From Elusimicrobiaceae bacterium (lineage in GTDB: Bacteria > Elusimicrobiota > Elusimicrobia > Elusimicrobiales > Elusimicrobiaceae): DNA of 64,000 nt. The stretch covers positions 1 to 64,000 of the forward strand of contig JAEEIL010000032.1 in NCBI GenBank assembly GCA_016281355.1. Direction: 5' to 3'. The notes under the pieces are model-generated. The model ran no database searches and was not told the origin of the DNA. It saw only the letters and a list, made by a program, of their open reading frames with translations. The position numbers and the translations under genes were made by a program. How positions within the stretch are numbered: the first letter of the stretch is position 1; every line of letters begins with the position of its first letter. Shown here in pieces: positions 26,754 through 35,376 of the stretch.

Positions 26754-27850
26754 TGTTCAAAAAACTTTGCCTTGTTTTAACATTTGCTTTGCTTGCAATA
26801 AATATTTTTGCACGCGATGTAAAAGTTTTAATCAGCGAAGATAAAAATAATGTATCCTTAACCGCAAGTGCACCTTTTAAAGTAAAAAACCTTGAAACAA
26901 ATAAACTTTATAAAGTTAAAAAAGGCGGAACTTTTACAATCAATAATTCCAAAGGGAATATAACTTGCGGGAATTTACAATCAAATAAAGGTTTCATTTT
27001 AACTTTAGCGGAAAACGATGCGAATTTTGAATTAAACAAAAACAAATATAACGGTGCCTTGCAGATTTTACCCACAAAAAACGGTGTAAATATTATTGAA
27101 GTTTTAGATTTTGAAAATTATTTACTCGGCGTTTTGCCTTATGAGATGAGTTATACTTGGCCCGTTGAAGCCCTAAAAGCACAAGCAGTTGCCGCACGCA
27201 CTTATACCTTAAAAAGCATTGAAGATAAAAAACTCGGCGGAGATTTTGATTTATATAGCGATATCCGCAGCCAAATGTACAAAGGCAGTTTTACCGTTTA
27301 TGATAGCGTTAAAGAGGCAGTTGAGGCAACAAAAGGCCAAGTGTTGACCTATAAAGGAAATAAATTTTATACTTATTATCATGCAAATTGCGGCGGTCAT
27401 ACAGATCCTGTCCCATGGCTTAGAGAAACTATTAAACCGCTTTCTGGTAATACTTGCGGTTATTGTAAACACGCAAAAACTTATACCTGGAAAGCAACAT
27501 TAAATAAAGATATTGTTCAAAAATTTTTAACAAAAAATAATATTAAAGGTACTTTTAAGAAAATTAAAATTGCCAAAAAATTCCCGTCCGGCCGTGCAAA
27601 AACTTTAACGGTTGTTACAAATAAAACCAAAAAAGAAATTTCTTGTAATGATTTCCGTATAGGTGTTGGTTCTACTGTAATGAAAAGTTGTTTCTTGACT
27701 TCCATTAATGGTTTAAAACTTGAAGGCCGTGGCTTTGGGCATGGTGCCGGAATGTGCCAGGAAGGTGCAAAAGGTATGGCACTTGACGGAAAAAATTATA
27801 AAGAGATTTTAAACCGTTATTACCCAAGTGCGGAAATTGCAAAAATTTAA
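26753..27850 (+). CDS. Exported SpoIID/LytB-domain protein (peptidoglycan-related)
   Basis: A 365-residue protein with a signal peptide (about 1-20, ending IFA) and the SpoIID/LytB domain. It has FENYLLGVLPYEMSYTWPVEALKAQAVAARTY near 118-149 (given here as the family's key Glu-containing segment), YHANCGGHTDPVPWL, and the C-terminal GRGFGHGAGMCQEGAKGMA. In Bacillus SpoIID is a lytic transglycosylase acting on denuded glycan, and LytB enhances amidases. In a non-sporulating Gram-negative it probably acts on periplasmic peptidoglycan. It sits between ruvB and queA with no obvious functional link. Confidence 0.83.
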   Translation: MFKKLCLVLTFALLAINIFARDVKVLISEDKNNVSLTASAPFKVKNLETNKLYKVKKGGTFTINNSKGNITCGNLQSNKGFILTLAENDANFELNKNKYNGALQILPTKNGVNIIEVLDFENYLLGVLPYEMSYTWPVEALKAQAVAARTYTLKSIEDKKLGGDFDLYSDIRSQMYKGSFTVYDSVKEAVEATKGQVLTYKGNKFYTYYHANCGGHTDPVPWLRETIKPLSGNTCGYCKHAKTYTWKATLNKDIVQKFLTKNNIKGTFKKIKIAKKFPSGRAKTLTVVTNKTKKEISCNDFRIGVGSTVMKSCFLTSINGLKLEGRGFGHGAGMCQEGAKGMALDGKNYKEILNRYYPSAEIAKI

Positions 27851-27851
27851 T

Positions 27852-28889
27852 ATGGCTTTTGAGAGATTTAAAAAATTTAATGTTGACGATTTGATCGCTA
27901 AAAACCCGGCTGATCCACGTGATACAAGCCGTTTAATGGTTTTAAACCGCGATAAACAGACAATAACTCATAAACATTTTTATGACTTGCCTGAATTTTT
28001 AAATAAAGGTGATTTGCTGATACTTAATAACACAAAAGTGTTCCCGGCAAAGATTTACGGTAAAAAAGAAACAGGCGGCATGGTAGAAGTTTTGCTTGTA
28101 CGCGCACTTGAAAATAATTGCTGGGCGGTTTTGCTCCGTGAATACAAACATGGCATGCACATAATTTTTGAAGAAGGTCTTGAGGCTCACGTCTTGGAAA
28201 AAAAGGAAAACGGCGAAGTCATAATGCAATTTAACCAAGCAGATATTTTGCCTTTTACGCACAAACACGGTAAAATGCCTTTGCCGCCTTATATTGAAGC
28301 AGCACGCAAACATGCCGGGCTAAGTAAAAGTTTAGAAACAGATAAAGAAAAATACCAAACAGTTTACGCAAAAAATGAAGGCTCTATTGCAGCACCTACG
28401 GCAGGTTTCCATTTTACGCCACGTGTTTTTGACGCTTTAAGACAAAAAGGTGTAAAAATTGCTTATGTTACTTTGCATGTCGGTTGGGGTACTTTTAAAC
28501 CTTTGCGCGGTGAGCCTAAGGACCATACTATGCTTGCGGAATTTGCCGAACTTCCGCCGGAAACCGCACAAATTATTAATGAAACAAAACAAAATAAAAC
28601 GGGCCGCGTGATAACAGTTGGCACGACAAGTACACGCACTATTGAAAGTTTTGCTGATGGCCGTGGCGGTGTGACACCGGGCAAAAAATGGGCAGATCTT
28701 TTTATTTACGGCGATTATAAATTTAAAGTTATTGATGGGCTTATAACAAATTTCCACTTCCCCGATTCTACACCATTATGTATGGTTTGTGCTTTAGCCG
28801 GGGAAGATTTTATTTACCGCGCCTATTCGCAAGCGGTTGAACAAAAATACAGATTTTATTCTTTCGGGGATTCAATGGCAATTTTATGA
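27852..28889 (+). CDS. queA: S-adenosylmethionine:tRNA ribosyltransferase-isomerase
   Basis: Start placed at ATG 27852, 1 nt after the previous stop, because MAFERFKKFNVDDLIAKNP matches the family N-terminus; a GTG upstream would overlap the previous gene. The product is 345 residues. Conserved segments are DTSRLMVLNRD, LLILNNTKVFPAK, GSIAAPTAGFHFT and HVGWGTFKPLR. QueA adds the epoxycyclopentane ring from SAM to preQ1 in tRNA. The next gene, tgt, performs the preceding step and overlaps by 4 nt. Confidence 0.95.
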   Translation: MAFERFKKFNVDDLIAKNPADPRDTSRLMVLNRDKQTITHKHFYDLPEFLNKGDLLILNNTKVFPAKIYGKKETGGMVEVLLVRALENNCWAVLLREYKHGMHIIFEEGLEAHVLEKKENGEVIMQFNQADILPFTHKHGKMPLPPYIEAARKHAGLSKSLETDKEKYQTVYAKNEGSIAAPTAGFHFTPRVFDALRQKGVKIAYVTLHVGWGTFKPLRGEPKDHTMLAEFAELPPETAQIINETKQNKTGRVITVGTTSTRTIESFADGRGGVTPGKKWADLFIYGDYKFKVIDGLITNFHFPDSTPLCMVCALAGEDFIYRAYSQAVEQKYRFYSFGDSMAIL

Positions 28890-30043
28890 CACAAATTATT
28901 TCACCTTTCCAAATACTTGCTACCGACGGTAAAGCGCGCCGCGGTAAATTATACACAAAGCACGGTGTAATCAACACTCCTGTTTTTATGCCTGTGGCAA
29001 CACAAGGTTGCGTTAAGGCCTTAACTGATGAAGATCTGCGTAATGTGGGTGCGGAGTGTTTGCTTTCAAACACTTACCATTTATTTTTGCGCCCGACGGC
29101 TGATTTTTTGGCAAATATGGGCGGCCTTCATAAATTTATGAATTGGGACAGGAGCATTTTAACCGATTCCGGCGGCTTTCAGGTTTACAGTTTATCGCAA
29201 TTTAGAAAAATTACCGAGGAAGGCGTTTGGTTTAAAAGCCATCACGACGGCAGTAAACATTTTTTTACGCCGGAAAGTGTTATTGAAGCGGAGCAAAAAA
29301 TAGGCTCCGACATTTGGACTTGCCTTGATATGTTAATACCTGCCCAATCAAAAAAAGCGGATGCAAAAAAAGCACTTGAACTTACAAAACGCTGGGCGGA
29401 ACGTGCCGTAAAAAAATATCACTCTATTGTTCCGCAACAAATTGTAAAAAATGAAGACGGCTCTTTTACCGTTCCGCACTCTTTGATTTTCGGTATAATT
29501 CAAGGTGCGATTTATGATGATTTAAGGAAAGATGCCTCCCAAACTATGGCAAAACTACCTTTACACGGTTTTTGTATCGGCGGTTTATCAGTCGGCGAAA
29601 CACGGGAAGAAATGAATTTTGCTTTAACCCACACCACACCATATTTACCGCCCGAAAAACCTAGATATTTAATGGGTCTTGGCACACCGCAAGAAATACT
29701 TGATTGTATCGCACACGGCGTAGATATGTTTGATTGTGTGTGGCCAACACGCGTTGCCCGTAACGGCCAAGTTATGACGCGTAACGGTAAATTAAATATC
29801 AAAAATTTGGCTTATCGCAACGACACAAAACCGCTTGAAGAAGGTTGTGATTGTTTTACTTGCAAGCATTATTCACGCGCTTATTTATCGCACTTATTTA
29901 GGTGCGGTGAACTTACAAGCCACCGCTTGCTTTCCATACATAATATTCGTTTCTTAACACGCTTAATGCAAGATACACGCACCGCCATAGAACAAGGCGT
30001 TTTTGCCAAGTTTAAAGAAGAAGTTGACAAGGCGTATAAATAG
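28886..30043 (+). CDS. tgt: Queuine/preQ1 tRNA-guanine transglycosylase
   Basis: A 385-residue TGT. It has the active-site DSGGFQVYSLS near 93-103, the QGAIYDDLR segment, GLSVGE, the nucleophile region DCVWPTRVARNGQ, and the zinc site C-x-C-x-x-C (CDCFTC) with the following His in LTSHRLLSIHN. It exchanges G34 for preQ1 in GUN-anticodon tRNAs. It overlaps queA by 4 nt. Its TAG is immediately followed by the stop codon of the convergent dnaJ-type gene, with no spacer and no hairpin. Confidence 0.96.
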   Translation: MTQIISPFQILATDGKARRGKLYTKHGVINTPVFMPVATQGCVKALTDEDLRNVGAECLLSNTYHLFLRPTADFLANMGGLHKFMNWDRSILTDSGGFQVYSLSQFRKITEEGVWFKSHHDGSKHFFTPESVIEAEQKIGSDIWTCLDMLIPAQSKKADAKKALELTKRWAERAVKKYHSIVPQQIVKNEDGSFTVPHSLIFGIIQGAIYDDLRKDASQTMAKLPLHGFCIGGLSVGETREEMNFALTHTTPYLPPEKPRYLMGLGTPQEILDCIAHGVDMFDCVWPTRVARNGQVMTRNGKLNIKNLAYRNDTKPLEEGCDCFTCKHYSRAYLSHLFRCGELTSHRLLSIHNIRFLTRLMQDTRTAIEQGVFAKFKEEVDKAYK

Positions 30044-31030
30044 TTAAATTGCGGTTTCGCGCAACTGTTCAAATAAGGCCTTTTGCTTACTTGTTAAATG
30101 TGCAGGATTGTTTATCATAAGTTGCACGTAAAAATTGCCGTTTTTTCCTAAACCTTTACCGCTTAATTTAAGTTTTTGACCGCTTTTACTTTGGGGCGGA
30201 ACTTTAATTGTTATGCGTGTTGCATCCGGTAAGGGAACACTTACTTGCCCGCCAAGGGCTGCTGTCCATGGCATAATATCTGCAACATAATAAATATCAT
30301 TATTTTCAACTTTATAAAAAGGGTCAGCCGCAAGTTTGATATTGATATATAAATCACCGCCGTTCGAGCCAAGGCCCTTTAATTTTATTTTTGCGCCATC
30401 TGTAATACGGGCCGGGAATTTTACTTGTGCATTATTTCCGTTCGGTAAGGTTAAATTTACAAGGCCGCCGCGGTAGGCTGAAGGTAAATCTAAACTTAAA
30501 TTTGCTTGCTCGGTTTGATCACCACCGTAGTAGCCGTAAGGGTCTTGCTGAGCGCGACTTTGTTTGCGCCTTGCACCACCACCAAAGCCACCGAAACCGC
30601 CGCCAAAAATGCTTTGGAAAAAGTCACTAAAGTCAGAGGCATCAAAACCGCCTGTTCCGTTAAAATTGAAACCGCCTGCTTGACCTCCGCCAAATGGGTT
30701 ACCGCCATTTGAACTATAATAATAAGTGCTACCGTTAGGCCCTCTTTGTGTACGAGTTCCCCCGTAACCGGCACCGGCACCGCCACGTGCATAATTTTGA
30801 TAATCTGCTGAACCTACCTGGTCATAAATATCACGCTTTTTTTTGTCTGATAAAACTTCGTATGCCTCATTTACATCTTTAAATTTTTCTGTCATTTCCG
30901 CTTTTTTTGATTCGGGCTGCAAATCAGGATGATATTTTCTTGCAGCAACCTTAAATGCTTTTTTTATTTCCGCTTCACTTGCGTTTTTTGATACCCCTAG
31001 AATTTTATAATAGTCTTTATACTGTGCCAT
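30044..31030 (-). CDS. cbpA: DnaJ-family co-chaperone, class II (CbpA-like)
   Basis: A 328-residue J-protein. The J-domain spans residues 5-70, with the HPD motif in ARKYHPDL. A Gly/Phe-rich region covers about 80-155, followed by two beta-barrel C-terminal substrate domains. The four CxxCxGxG zinc repeats of DnaJ itself are absent, so it is the CbpA/DjlA-independent class II type. It would stimulate DnaK ATPase. GGAGG precedes ATG 31030. The adjacent convergent gene is tgt. No dnaK or grpE is nearby. Confidence 0.88.
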   Translation of the reverse strand: MAQYKDYYKILGVSKNASEAEIKKAFKVAARKYHPDLQPESKKAEMTEKFKDVNEAYEVLSDKKKRDIYDQVGSADYQNYARGGAGAGYGGTRTQRGPNGSTYYYSSNGGNPFGGGQAGGFNFNGTGGFDASDFSDFFQSIFGGGFGGFGGGARRKQSRAQQDPYGYYGGDQTEQANLSLDLPSAYRGGLVNLTLPNGNNAQVKFPARITDGAKIKLKGLGSNGGDLYINIKLAADPFYKVENNDIYYVADIMPWTAALGGQVSVPLPDATRITIKVPPQSKSGQKLKLSGKGLGKNGNFYVQLMINNPAHLTSKQKALFEQLRETAI

Positions 31031-31093
31031 AAGTCCTCCTACATTGACTATATTTTATAATATTATAAGGAAGTCTGATACTTTGTATTTTTG

Positions 31094-31220
31094 CTGCCAA
31101 ATTCTTTTTGGTAAATTTTAATTTTCCTTCTCCTAGAGTACCGAGAGTCGCTTCGCTCCCGTTCTTCTTTGTACTCGTCGTCAAAGAGAAAATTAAAATT
31201 TCCTCAAAAATACTTGGCAG
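31094..31220. repeat. Nested inverted repeat, about 127 bp
   Basis: Three nested perfect inverted arms: CTGCCAA/TTGGCAG (31094-31100 and 31214-31220), AAATTTTAATTTTC/GAAAATTAAAATTT (31113-31126 and 31188-31201), and GAGTAC/GTACTC (31136-31141 and 31171-31176). The centre contains a small GTCGCTTCGCTC hairpin. No open frame runs through it. It lies between the dnaJ-type promoter and the tRNA. The layout resembles a MITE- or REP-like element or a long RNA hairpin. Whether it is repeated elsewhere in the genome is not visible from this window. Confidence 0.6.
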
Positions 31221-31266
31221 GTTTCTATATTTATGTTATTTATTTTTATATTATGATACAAAAGTT

Positions 31267-31295
31267 TTGAAAACAAAAACGAAATAAAGTATAAT
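31267..31295 (+). promoter_or_regulatory. Sigma70 promoter of the CAU tRNA
   Basis: TTGAAA (31267-31272), a 17-nt spacer and a perfect TATAAT (31290-31295). The tRNA 5' end is 16 nt further on, leaving a short leader for RNase P. Confidence 0.75.
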
Positions 31296-31311
31296 TTATA
31301 TATACGCTTTG

Positions 31312-31385
31312 GCGCCCATAGCTCAGTTGGTTAGAGCACTCGACTCATAATCGAATGGTCCCAGGTTCAAGTCCTGGTGGGCGCA
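31312..31385 (+). tRNA. tRNA with CAU anticodon, probably tRNA-Ile2 (lysidine type)
   Basis: A 74-nt cloverleaf without encoded CCA. Acceptor GCGCCCA pairs with UGGGCGC, discriminator A. Anticodon loop CUCAUAA gives CAU. The C4-G69 and C5-G68 pairs, the GACUCAUAAUC stem-loop and the GGUC variable region resemble isoleucine-2 tRNAs, whose C34 is changed to lysidine, more than elongator Met. It lacks the initiator's acceptor mismatch. Elongator Met remains possible. Confidence 0.85.
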
Positions 31386-31395
31386 AAAATTTAAG

Positions 31396-31421
31396 AACCC
31401 GCACCTTATGTGCGGGTTTTT
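31396..31421 (+). terminator. Terminator after the CAU tRNA
   Basis: AACCCGCAC (31396-31404) pairs with GTGCGGGTT (31410-31418) around a 5-nt loop, then TTT. A further 9-bp hairpin GCAAGCAAA/TTTGCTTGC at 31436-31457 has no T tail. Confidence 0.88.
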
Positions 31422-31499
31422 AAATTTTCGCCCAAGCAAGCAAACTGCTTTGCTTGCGACAAGACCTTTTTAATCAATTATTTTACTTTTGATATATAA

Positions 31500-31838
31500 T
31501 TATATATTCGCTATTGCGTAAAGGACTGAAATAATAAATATGATTATTACTATTAACAAAACCTTAGAATTAACATGTTTTGATCCTTCAATCTGCTTAC
31601 AATCTTCTAACCGTTTCATTTGTTCATCTAAACCAATTAATGCATATGTAAAACATAATATTCCCCCGGAAACACATGCACTGTCTATATTAAATTTCAT
31701 AGCCAACAAAAGAAGAATTACTCCAGTCAAACAAAATAAAACATGTTGTCCTTGACTCAAACGCCCTGCCCGTCTGGTAGCTATCAATTTAATTAATACT
31801 GCAATTATAATTATGTTAAGTAAAATAGAAATAAACAT
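31500..31838 (-). CDS. Small hydrophobic membrane protein, unknown function
   Basis: A 112-residue protein with three or four predicted membrane helices (about 2-20, 32-48, 52-68 and 92-110) and a short charged loop (DEQMKRLEDCKQIEGSK). GAGGGAG precedes ATG 31838, which supports it as a real gene. I recognise no family. It is divergent from the DUF3137 gene, sharing an 84-bp intergenic region. Confidence 0.6.
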   Translation of the reverse strand: MFISILLNIIIIAVLIKLIATRRAGRLSQGQHVLFCLTGVILLLLAMKFNIDSACVSGGILCFTYALIGLDEQMKRLEDCKQIEGSKHVNSKVLLIVIIIFIISVLYAIANI

Positions 31839-31884
31839 AAAATCTCCCTCATAAATTTGGATGCTTTAATTATATCATATTAAA

Positions 31885-31893
31885 TGCTACAAT
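31885..31893 (+). promoter_or_regulatory. Extended -10 of the DUF3137 gene
   Basis: TGCTACAAT, the same TGn-extended -10 form seen at other genes here. The start site would be near 31900, giving a short leader that carries GGGAG before ATG 31923. Confidence 0.45.
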
Positions 31894-31922
31894 AAATTAT
31901 ATTCATTATACGGGAGATCAAA

Positions 31923-32795
31923 ATGAACGATTTAGATATGCGCTTTTCGGATAACGATCTTAGTGGTTTAACTTGGAAAAGAAGATTATTCTTTTTACTT
32001 ACCACATTTTTTGCAACCCTTTGTATCGTTTTTTATGTTCTTCATAAATATTATAACAAGGAAAATTTAGCTGCTTTTATCCCTCTTGTACTTGTTTTAA
32101 GCATTGTCATTTTGTTTTTTTGTTTATCTAGATATAAGAGGGCAGTTATGAATACGGCATACCGTATAATAGCCGGTAATTTTGGTTGGGACATGTACAC
32201 CGGCGGCCCGCAATTAGAAATCATATACAGTTTATATCAAAATTGTCTTATAAAATTTGGTCTGCTACATGATAGAGGGCATGTTCAATTCAATGACAAT
32301 ATACAAGGGCAGATAGAAAATTATAAATTTACTTTAGAAAATATTTCTTGGATAGAGCCTAGGCGTACTAAACATGGGGAAAGGGATACAACTGTCGCAG
32401 AATATAATCTTTTGACTACAGACACCCCTTGCCCAATAGACTGCAATATCTTAATTAAGAAAAATACAATGCTTAAATGGGGAATTAAAAAACTAGAACG
32501 TTTAAAAATTGAAAATAAAGAATTTGAAAAATACTATGATGTTTATACAGATAACCCGGAAATTGCTTTAGGTATTTTAAGCGGAGATTTTTTATATACT
32601 CTGCTAAATTACAATAGAATTAATAAGAGAACAATTGAATTAATTATTACACCTAAACAAGTATTTTTCTACCAAAATACAGGCATGTATTGTAATATCC
32701 TTAGTTCCCCTAGAACGCAATGCCAAAAAGTGTTGCAAAACATAAATACTCAACTAAATATTTTGTCACTATTAAATTTGTTAACAAATAAATAA
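31923..32795 (+). CDS. DUF3137-like membrane protein
   Basis: A 290-residue protein with two N-terminal membrane helices (about 22-42 and 50-68) and a cytoplasmic alpha/beta domain. The C-terminal part, EFEKYYDVYTDNPEIALGIL then an IELIITPKQVFFYQN strand, follows the pattern of DUF3137 (PF11335) proteins, where FEK.F.VY..D..eA is the hallmark. Function of the family is unknown. GGGAG precedes the ATG. The TPR/ankyrin gene follows after 13 nt, so the two are probably co-transcribed and may work together. Confidence 0.65.
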   Translation: MNDLDMRFSDNDLSGLTWKRRLFFLLTTFFATLCIVFYVLHKYYNKENLAAFIPLVLVLSIVILFFCLSRYKRAVMNTAYRIIAGNFGWDMYTGGPQLEIIYSLYQNCLIKFGLLHDRGHVQFNDNIQGQIENYKFTLENISWIEPRRTKHGERDTTVAEYNLLTTDTPCPIDCNILIKKNTMLKWGIKKLERLKIENKEFEKYYDVYTDNPEIALGILSGDFLYTLLNYNRINKRTIELIITPKQVFFYQNTGMYCNILSSPRTQCQKVLQNINTQLNILSLLNLLTNK

Positions 32796-32808
32796 GGAGA
32801 TAATATTT

Positions 32809-34230
32809 ATGAATGATCAAGAATATATTAAATCAATAAAAGAATTAATGAATAGTGATTTGGATAAAGCCTTGTCGGAATGCGATGTGGCTGTAGAAAA
32901 ATTTCCTAATGTAGCAGAACTATATTATTTAAAAGCCCTTATTTTATGGAATAAAAGTGAAGTATTTAATGTGCCTAGGGAAGAGTTTAGTGCCCTCTTA
33001 AAACAAGCGACGGACTTAGATCCTCATTATTCCGCCCCACATAAATTATGGGCTTATGCTAATGAATTATTGGGATATCCCGGACAAGCTTTACTAGGGT
33101 ATACCAGAGCAATGGAAGCAAACCCAAATGACTACGAGGCCAAATGCAAGGTAGGAGAATTAAAAATTAGAATGGGCGATTTTGAAGAAGGTGTAAAAAT
33201 ATTGACAGAAACTCTCCCCTCAATAAAACAGCCTTCAGACAGAATATATAATTTTTTGGGACATGCAAAAAGAAATTTAAAAAAATATGATGAGGCAATA
33301 AAAGATTTTAATAAAGCAATAGAAATAAACCCTAAAGCAGGAGGAAGCCTTTGGGGTAGCGCCCTTTGTAAAAAGGAGATGGAAGATTGGCAAGGGGCAA
33401 TGGAAGATCTTACCAAAATGATAGAAATTTTCCCAACTGCAACTTTTGAACCATATATGGAAAGAGCTGACGTTGCATTAAAAATAAATGACCTCGTATC
33501 AGCACTGCAAGATTATCAAAAAGCTGCTGATATGAGGTGTGAAGAAGCCCTTCAAAAGATTTCAGATTTGCAATTGGAACTATTCCCTAAAATTACGCGA
33601 AGCACACAATTTTCGAAAATTAAACTCCAATCAGGTAAATATGCCCTACAAATATCCATAGACGGAAAAAATCTTACATTTGTGGATATCTTAGGAACTA
33701 ATTACGAAACAGATGAAAAACTTTCAGACGAAGAGTATTTGAAAAAAATTTTAAATCAACATTTTATACTTGCTTGCCGTTTAGGTAAAACTGAAAAAGT
33801 GAAAGAGTTATTATCTTCCGGAGCAGATATTAAAACTTTAGACGAATATAGAAACTTTCCACTCTTTGTTGCTATTCAAAATAACCGACCGGAAATTGTA
33901 AAAGTTTTATTGGAAGCAAAAGTAGATTTAAATTACAAGAATGATCGCTCCCAAAATGCTGTAATATTTGCTACCACATATAATAAACCGGAAATTTTGG
34001 AAATATTATTACAAGCCGGTGCCCCTGTAGACGAGCAAGATTCTAGCGGGCAAACAGCACTAATGCATGCCTGTAAATTAGGTAAAGAAACTTTGGTAAA
34101 ACTTCTGTTAGATGCCAAAGCACAAACTGCACTAAAAGATAAATTCGCTCGCACGGCACTTGCTTTAGCCAAACAAGCCAATAACGCAAAAATTATACAG
34201 TTATTAGAATCAGCCGGAGTTAACGAATAA
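32809..34230 (+). CDS. TPR and ankyrin repeat protein
   Basis: A 473-residue repeat protein without signal peptide or membrane helix. Residues about 20-235 are tetratricopeptide repeats (for example PGQALLGYTRAMEANPNDYE and KYDEAIKDFNKAIEINPKAG). A linker of about 70 residues follows. Residues about 320-470 hold five ankyrin repeats (for example SGQTALMHACKLGKETLVKLL). Both repeat types mediate protein binding, so a cytoplasmic scaffold is likely. AAGGAG precedes the ATG. TPR-ankyrin fusions are uncommon in ordinary housekeeping operons. Partner inferred, not known: the DUF3137 protein upstream. Confidence 0.8.
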   Translation: MNDQEYIKSIKELMNSDLDKALSECDVAVEKFPNVAELYYLKALILWNKSEVFNVPREEFSALLKQATDLDPHYSAPHKLWAYANELLGYPGQALLGYTRAMEANPNDYEAKCKVGELKIRMGDFEEGVKILTETLPSIKQPSDRIYNFLGHAKRNLKKYDEAIKDFNKAIEINPKAGGSLWGSALCKKEMEDWQGAMEDLTKMIEIFPTATFEPYMERADVALKINDLVSALQDYQKAADMRCEEALQKISDLQLELFPKITRSTQFSKIKLQSGKYALQISIDGKNLTFVDILGTNYETDEKLSDEEYLKKILNQHFILACRLGKTEKVKELLSSGADIKTLDEYRNFPLFVAIQNNRPEIVKVLLEAKVDLNYKNDRSQNAVIFATTYNKPEILEILLQAGAPVDEQDSSGQTALMHACKLGKETLVKLLLDAKAQTALKDKFARTALALAKQANNAKIIQLLESAGVNE

Positions 34231-34270
34231 AATTATTGTGATGTTCTTTATAAACTAAAGGTTTGATTAA

Positions 34271-34492
34271 ATGTTCATAAAAGTTAAAGTTCATGCAGGG
34301 CAAAAAAGGGCAAAACTCGTTCAAAAAAAGCCAGATACTTTTGAACTGTGGGTACTTGCGCCTGCAGAACAAGGCCGCGCAAACGACGAAGCACGCCAAA
34401 CACTTGCCGCACATTTAGGTTGTGAGGCCAAAAAATTATTTTTAATTAAAGGCGCCACAATGCCGGCAAAAATATTTGAACTTAAAGAATAA
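34271..34492 (+). CDS. DUF167 family protein (YggU-like)
   Basis: A 73-residue protein of the YggU/DUF167 family: the N-terminal strand FIKVKVHAGQKRAKL, the central ELWVLAPAEQGRANDEA motif and the LIKGATMPAKIFEL end. The family fold is known but the role is not. It lies 1 nt before the Xer gene and probably shares its transcript. Confidence 0.82.
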   Translation: MFIKVKVHAGQKRAKLVQKKPDTFELWVLAPAEQGRANDEARQTLAAHLGCEAKKLFLIKGATMPAKIFELKE

Positions 34493-34493
34493 T

Positions 34494-35372
34494 ATGCTAA
34501 TAGACGAATTTAAAAATCATCTTACTTTTGAAAGGCAACTGTCACCTAATACCATTGATTCTTACGGGCGCGATATTAAACAGTTTGCCGATTTTTGCAC
34601 GCGCCATAATAAAGGCCTTGCAGAAGCAAGCCCAGAACTTTTGGATAATTTTGTCTATTCGCTTAAAACCGAACGAACACTTGCGCCGGCGAGTGTCTTC
34701 CGCAAAATTGAGGCGGTAAGATGTTTCTATAAATTTATGTTGGTTGAGGGTTTGATTAAAGAGGACCCTACAAAGTTTTTATATTCGCCGCGCCTTATTC
34801 AAAAAGTGCCAAGCCAATTATCACAAGAAGATATGGAAAAACTTTTGTCTTTCCCCCCTACAAATTTTGCGGAGTGGCGAACACTTTGTATCGTAAGTTT
34901 ATTTTATGCAACGGGTTTAAGGGTTAGCGAACTTATAAATTTGCAACTTGAAAATGTCAATACAAAAGAAGGCTGGGTTTTGGCTTTCGGTAAAGGTAGA
35001 AAGCAACGCTTTGTACCAATGCACCAAGAAGCATGCACTTTGCTTGAACGTTATTTATTTGAACGTAATGCCCATTTTGCTACCAAAGAAACAGACAGTG
35101 AAATATTTTTAAATAAAAACGGCAAAAAACTAAGCCGTATAAGTGTTTGGAAAGATATTGAAATGCTTGGCCGCCAGGCCGGAATCAGCACTCCACTGCA
35201 CCCTCATTTATTTAGGCATACTTTTGCAAGCCATCTTTTGCAAGGTGGGGCAGATTTACGCTCTCTTCAAGAGATGCTTGGGCATGAAAGTTTAAATACT
35301 ACACAAATTTATACACACGTAAATATACAAGATATACGTGCTAAACACAGGAAATTCCATCCAAGAGGATAA
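34494..35372 (+). CDS. Tyrosine recombinase, XerC/XerD type
   Basis: Start at ATG 34494, 1 nt after the yggU-like stop. The product is 292 residues, normal for Xer. The N-terminal SAM-like DNA-binding domain (1-95) is followed by a catalytic domain. Catalytic residues seen are Arg in ATGLRVSEL, Lys in AFGKGRKQRF, the HLFRHTFASHLL His/Arg pair, and GHESLNTTQIYTHV with the second His and the nucleophile Tyr. It probably resolves chromosome dimers at dif. XerC and XerD cannot be separated by eye. No second Xer gene, and no integrase-like neighbours, are in the window. Confidence 0.9.
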   Translation: MLIDEFKNHLTFERQLSPNTIDSYGRDIKQFADFCTRHNKGLAEASPELLDNFVYSLKTERTLAPASVFRKIEAVRCFYKFMLVEGLIKEDPTKFLYSPRLIQKVPSQLSQEDMEKLLSFPPTNFAEWRTLCIVSLFYATGLRVSELINLQLENVNTKEGWVLAFGKGRKQRFVPMHQEACTLLERYLFERNAHFATKETDSEIFLNKNGKKLSRISVWKDIEMLGRQAGISTPLHPHLFRHTFASHLLQGGADLRSLQEMLGHESLNTTQIYTHVNIQDIRAKHRKFHPRG

Positions 35373-35376
35373 ATAA

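Noticed and set aside
34494-35372. Xer-type gene as a phage or island integrase
   Set aside because: Length, motif set and housekeeping neighbours (yggU-like, rdgB) fit chromosomal XerC/XerD; no attachment-site repeats or phage genes are close.
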